A DNA stretch of 64,000 nucleotides, taken from NCBI RefSeq assembly GCF_003672135.1, contig NC_039514.1:7863787-7927786 (forward strand), written 5' to 3'. The notes below the pieces were generated by a model. The model made no database searches. It saw only the letters and a list, made by a program, of their open reading frames with translations, and was not told the origin of the DNA. A program made the translations under genes and the position numbers. The stretch comes from Ooceraea biroi. Lineage: Eukaryota; Arthropoda; Insecta; Hymenoptera; Formicidae. Of this stretch, positions 63,475 through 64,000 are shown piece by piece. Numbering within the stretch: the stretch's first letter is position 1; every line of letters begins with the position of its first letter.

Positions 63475-63740
63475 GAAGCCTGAACATGGAGGTCGGGACG
63501 GACTCAGAGGAGTGAACCAACATGGAGATTGAGAAGGACTCAGAGGAGGAGTGAACCAACATGGAGGTTGGGAGGGACTCAGAAGAGTGAACCAAAAATG
63601 GATGTTGGGAGGGACTCAGAAGAGTGAACCAAAAATGGATGTTGGGAGGGACTCAGAAGAGTGAACCAAAAATGGAGGTTGGGAGGGACTCGGAAGAGTG
63701 AACCAAAAATGGAGGTTGGGAGGGACTCAAGTGGAGTGAA
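63475..63740 (+). repeat. 37 bp minisatellite inside the TRIM
   Basis: About seven units built on GTGAACCAAAAATGG and GTTGGGAGGGACTC. Spacing of the GTGAACC motif (63512, 63551, 63587, 63624, 63661, 63698, 63736) is 36-39 bases. The central units are almost identical and the outer ones diverged, as expected for recent internal expansion. Confidence 0.9.
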
Positions 63741-63791
63741 CCGACGATTTGGAGACATTCGGGGACGAATGTAATGTCAGGCTGGCCGAGC

Positions 63792-63973
63792 TGTAAGATC
63801 TGGAAAGATAGTCGAGACTGACAGGTCGTATAGAGGATAGGAATGAAAACAAGTTGATCACAACAGTAGGAGTATTGGCCGTACAGCCTAAGACCTAGGC
63901 GTGTGAACCAGGGATCCCGGAGAGTTCGAGTTCAAATCTAAGGCAGTCTCCTAGTTATTTTTCGCCTCTTACA
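63792..63973 (+). repeat. Right LTR of the TRIM
   Basis: 182 bp with four differences from the left LTR and no length change. Preceded by a small palindrome CATTCGGGGACGAATG at about 63757. Confidence 0.88.
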
Positions 63974-64000
63974 TGTCTTTTTTTTTTCGTTTTAAATCGC

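Larger units (their letters stand above)
63194..63973 (+). mobile_element. Miniature LTR retrotransposon (TRIM), complete
   Basis: Two direct repeats of 182 bp (63194-63375 and 63792-63973) start TGTAAG and end CTTACA. They differ at four positions by my count. TGTC lies directly before the first (63190-63193) and directly after the second (63974-63977), a 4 bp target duplication. The 416 bp interior has no gag or pol and is dominated by a minisatellite. These are the defining traits of a terminal-repeat retrotransposon in miniature, which needs proteins from another LTR element. I could not assign the primer binding site (a TGGGATCAAATCC at 63386 is a possibility) or a convincing polypurine tract. 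Orientation is therefore tentative. Confidence 0.85.

Noticed and set aside
63475..63740. Regular 37 bp spacing considered as a CRISPR array
   Set aside because: The units are contiguous tandem repeats with no unique spacers, lie between two LTRs, and the sequence is eukaryotic.

Overview
The window reads as eukaryotic nuclear DNA from an insect, most likely a hymenopteran and plausibly an ant. It is rich in CpG and has AT-rich and GC-rich patches. It carries several mariner families, short TTAGG-type (insect telomere motif) blocks, GA/CT/TA microsatellites and three assembly gaps of exactly 100 N. No operon-like gene packing, ribosome binding sites, rRNA, tRNA or CRISPR array is visible. The taxonomic call is inference from repeat content, since no host gene could be identified.

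No convincing host protein-coding gene was found. One short open stretch near 32.7 kb has coding-like third positions and might be an isolated exon. Everything that can be named is mobile or repetitive DNA. From left to right: two inverted copies of a ~0.8 kb terminal-inverted-repeat (TIR) element (1621-2431, 9505-10308) bracket a 7 kb interval. That interval holds a 761 bp Tc1/mariner-type deletion derivative with 150 bp TIRs (4927-5687) and a Transib-like element (6312-7677). A mariner with only two visible lesions lies at 11402-12687. A giant inverted/tandem duplication spans 12956-30106. A second Transib-like element is at 39698-40840, and a different, broken mariner at 44639-45879. A mariner end abuts an N gap at 48208-48425. 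A nested fold-back element with TTAGG repeats and GC-rich hairpins occupies about 49786-50680. A second copy of the 150 bp-TIR element sits inside a TA microsatellite (52741-53497). A 780 bp miniature LTR retrotransposon (TRIM) closes the window (63194-63973).

The 12956-30106 structure is the largest organisational feature. A 4.2 kb unit occurs twice in direct orientation (13763-17985, 17986-22326). The sequence then continues into a second mariner copy, turns around at about 23446, and runs back as an inverted copy to 30106. The inverted arm contains the unit only once. Sequence to the right of the N gap at 19988 is full of single-base insertions and deletions relative to the first copy. Together these facts suggest a gap filled with an uncorrected, folded-back long read rather than a real 17 kb palindrome.

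Biologically the most interesting elements are the two Transib-like transposons. Both start and end with the exact heptamer CACAGTG, identical to the consensus V(D)J recombination signal heptamer, and both are flanked by the same 5 bp duplication CGACG. The TRIM is also clean, with two 182 bp LTRs, a 4 bp target duplication and an internal 37 bp minisatellite.
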